Assembly: GCA_015663855.1 (NCBI GenBank)
Contig: DQRJ01000140.1
Coordinates: 1-34,881 of the forward strand
DNA length: 34,881 nucleotides
Direction of reading: 5' to 3'
From: Flavobacteriales bacterium
Lineage (GTDB): Bacteria > Bacteroidota > Bacteroidia > Flavobacteriales_D > Sanyastnellaceae
A program made the position numbers and the translations under genes. How positions within the stretch are numbered: position 1 is the first letter of the stretch; every line of letters starts with the position of its first letter. This document shows, in pieces, positions 32,865-34,881 of this stretch. The notes below the pieces were generated by a model that saw nothing but the letters and a program-made list of their open reading frames with translations, was not told the DNA's origin and did not search any database.

Positions 32865-33655
32865 GAAGGCATAGACGCCAAACGCCTAATAGCGGTCAGC
32901 TGGTGGGTTAGTCCACCAACTTCTGCATGAACTATACCATCGTTTGTGAGCCTGTCTACTCTGACTTCTCCAGAAGCGTGAACTACAGAATCGCGAGTTA
33001 CAAGAATCGCTACGTGCGTTATATCCCCATCGGAATTCTTGAAAAATGCCAAATCATCAGCTTCCCTATCCTCCCATTTAACTTCTTCACCGAAAGTGAT
33101 TTGATCTGAAGCATCTCTAGGCAGCTCACGACCTGTGAGCCGAGCAGCTAAAAGACTTAGACCAGAACAGTCTATCCCCGCAACTGTTCTACCGCCCCAC
33201 TGATACGGAGCTCCTAACAAAGCTAGAGCCGCTTCACGCATCGAAATAGGAATTTCACCCAATGAATCTAAAGAGTCCGAAGAACCTGAATCAGATTCAC
33301 ACTTAACTCTTGAAACTTCAGTGTTTGCAAGATAAAAGCCGTCTTTACGCACTTCAATCAAAGCGCATGCCGGTAGCCATAAACTTGCCATCGTACGCTC
33401 ATTTCGCCACTTTGACATTGTCGTACAAAGAATAGCTCTTTCTTCAGGAACCTCTAATCCAAATTCGAATTGACGCTTATCCACCCATCCCTCATAACCA
33501 TCCTCTAACGACTTCACCTTCATCCAGTTACCACGACCTTCTTCAAGTATAGAAACACACTCGCCCGCAAGTATTTGACTTACTTGTTCCGACCTGTCGT
33601 TAGCTTCCGCTCTGAGAGGAACGATTGAAACCGATGCAATTCCGACCGAGCTCAA
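32861..33655 (-). CDS. NlpC/P60 cysteine peptidase with N-terminal SH3-like domain
   Basis: This 264-residue protein begins with an SH3-like fold (about 5-65, VPLRAEANDRSEQVSQILAGE), then an S/D-rich linker (119-132), then the NlpC/P60 domain. The catalytic cysteine is C163 in GGRTVAGIDCSGLS and the histidine is H214 in GDITHVAILV. These enzymes usually cut peptidoglycan stem peptides at the gamma-D-glutamyl bond. No signal peptide is visible at the chosen ATG, which is unusual for a wall-active enzyme. It could act inside the cell on recycled peptides. Its ATG overlaps the thiolase stop (ATGA), so it is probably translated by coupling. Confidence 0.9.
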   Translation of the reverse strand: MSSVGIASVSIVPLRAEANDRSEQVSQILAGECVSILEEGRGNWMKVKSLEDGYEGWVDKRQFEFGLEVPEERAILCTTMSKWRNERTMASLWLPACALIEVRKDGFYLANTEVSRVKCESDSGSSDSLDSLGEIPISMREAALALLGAPYQWGGRTVAGIDCSGLSLLAARLTGRELPRDASDQITFGEEVKWEDREADDLAFFKNSDGDITHVAILVTRDSVVHASGEVRVDRLTNDGIVHAEVGGLTHQLTAIRRLASMPS

Positions 33656-34830
33656 AGCGCTTCAATAACTATTGCAGAAGCTCCACCACCTCCGTTGCAA
33701 ATACCAGCCGCTCCATACTTCAAACCTCTCGCCTTAAGCGCGTGAACTAATGTAACTACGATCCTACATCCGCTCGACCCTAGTGGGTGACCTAACGCGA
33801 CAGCACCGCCGTTAACGTTTACTTTCTCAGGGTCTAATCCTAACTCGCGGTTATTTACAATCCCTACTACACTAAACGCTTCGTTTAACTCCCAAAGGTC
33901 GATATCATCAATGCTCAATCCAGCTCTATCTAAAGCGATAGGAATAGCTAATGAAGGTGCAGTCGTAAACCACTCAGGTTCGTGTGCTGCATCAGCAACG
34001 CCAAGGATTCGTGCAATTGGCTTCAGATTGTGACGTTCTACCGCTTCTTCTGAAGCCAAAATCACAGCACTCGCACCATCGTTCAATGTCGAAGCATTCG
34101 CCGCAGTTATGGATCCTTCCTTATCAAAAGCAGGACGTAATGTAGGAATCCTATCCATCTTTACGTTGAGGTACTCCTCATCCTTAGAGAAGATAATCGG
34201 ATCTCCTTTTCGTTGTGGAATCTCAACAGGTACGACTTCTGCATTGAAAGCGCCAGATTCCCAGGCTGCTGCAGATCTTTTGTAACTAGTAATCGCAAAT
34301 TCATCTTGCTCCTCACGAGTAATGGTCTTCTCGCGAGCGCAAAGCTCAGCGCAATTACCCATGTGGGTTTTATTATAGACATCTGTTAATCCGTCAACAA
34401 GCATTCCGTCGCGCATTTTAATATCACCAAATTTGGTCCCCTTCCTTGCATCTAAATAATGAGGAACTTGAGACATATTCTCCATACCTCCAGCTATTAC
34501 AATTTCAGCTTCACCCATTGCGATTGTAGCCCTTGCCAATGCGATAGCCTTCATGCCACTAGCACAAACCTTGTTTACTGTAGTACTCGGAACAGAATTG
34601 GATAACCCAGCTCCCAGAGCAGCTTGACGAGCTGGAGCTTGTCCCATACCAGCTTGTAGAACATTTCCCATGTAAACTTCCTCAATCTCTTTAGGGTCTA
34701 AACCTGCTTTTTCTAATGCTCCCTTGATTACAACCGAACCTAGCTTAGGTGCGGGAACAGTTGACAATGAACCTAAAAAGCTACCCATAGGGGTCCTTAC
34801 TGCAGAAACTATATAAACGTTAGATGACAT
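33652..34830 (-). CDS. Acetyl-CoA C-acyltransferase (thiolase)
   Basis: This 392-residue enzyme condenses or cleaves acetoacetyl-CoA and related 3-ketoacyl-CoAs. All catalytic elements are present: C89 in NKVCASGMKAI, H348 in GGAVALGHPLGSSG and C378 in CNGGGGASA. The length is standard for biosynthetic and degradative thiolases, and MSSNVYIVSAVRTPMGSF is a typical start. It is the first gene of a two-gene unit with the NlpC/P60 gene. Substrate range is probably short-chain. A 7/8 match to the -7 box (TAATTTCG, 34857-34850) lies 20 bases before the ATG. Confidence 0.95.
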   Translation of the reverse strand: MSSNVYIVSAVRTPMGSFLGSLSTVPAPKLGSVVIKGALEKAGLDPKEIEEVYMGNVLQAGMGQAPARQAALGAGLSNSVPSTTVNKVCASGMKAIALARATIAMGEAEIVIAGGMENMSQVPHYLDARKGTKFGDIKMRDGMLVDGLTDVYNKTHMGNCAELCAREKTITREEQDEFAITSYKRSAAAWESGAFNAEVVPVEIPQRKGDPIIFSKDEEYLNVKMDRIPTLRPAFDKEGSITAANASTLNDGASAVILASEEAVERHNLKPIARILGVADAAHEPEWFTTAPSLAIPIALDRAGLSIDDIDLWELNEAFSVVGIVNNRELGLDPEKVNVNGGAVALGHPLGSSGCRIVVTLVHALKARGLKYGAAGICNGGGGASAIVIEAL

Positions 34831-34881
34831 GTTGAATATTTTAATACTGCGAAATTAACCTCCTTTGGCTTTAATTACACC

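Overview
The window reads as an ordinary stretch of a Bacteroidota chromosome, probably Flavobacteriales-like. Pointers are the short RpoD lacking region 1.1, a GWxTD-family secreted protein, DivIC with the Bacteroidota-style C-terminus, SiaB/SiaC-family genes, -7 boxes of the form TAnnTTTG, few Shine-Dalgarno sequences and AT-rich DNA. I saw no phage, transposon, CRISPR, rRNA or integron, and no gene-free stretch longer than 300 bases; the longest is the 294-base clpC/gyrA gap. I did not find a convincing undescribed system. The more interesting points are regulatory and architectural.

Layout. At 1-3526 are the end of a rhomboid protease, then on the minus strand clpC followed by a DivIC/FtsB-like gene. 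At 3821-7714 are gyrA, with an acidic repeat tail, and an exported TPR protein. At 7903-8025 are tRNA-Ser(UGA) and a strong terminator. At 8090-12090 three plus-strand genes encode a GWxTD protein, a family 2 glycosyltransferase and a short ComEC. A small unknown gene (12076-12330) and an HMG-CoA lyase follow. At 13476-15037 (minus) a methyltransferase is followed by a ZIP metal transporter. At 15078-16005 is a SiaB/SiaC kinase-phosphoprotein pair. At 15989-20578 (minus) are a beta-helix-like lipoprotein and a large ABCG-type transporter. AlkA, rpoD, pnp, rpsO and accD occupy 20605-25827. At 25855-28140 (minus) is a BamA/TamA-like outer-membrane protein. Next come a SpoU methyltransferase, a PlsC/PlsB-like acyltransferase, a DEAD-box helicase and a small unknown gene. 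The window ends with 3-hydroxyacyl-CoA dehydrogenase, an NlpC/P60 protein and a thiolase.

Functional themes. Housekeeping dominates: replication topology, the primary sigma factor, RNA turnover (pnp, helicase), translation (rpsO, tRNA-Ser), lipid synthesis (accD, acyltransferase) and envelope assembly (BamA-like, DivIC, lipoprotein). The thiolase, 3-hydroxyacyl-CoA dehydrogenase and HMG-CoA lyase all act on short acyl-CoA intermediates, though only the first two are close together.

Packing is tight. Of eight convergent gene junctions, five overlap at the 3' ends by 4 to 36 bases. Several divergent pairs are separated by 40 bases or less, and one overlaps at its 5' ends. Several start codons were moved downstream of the longest possible reading frame on the basis of lipobox, promoter or family evidence; each case is stated in the entry.
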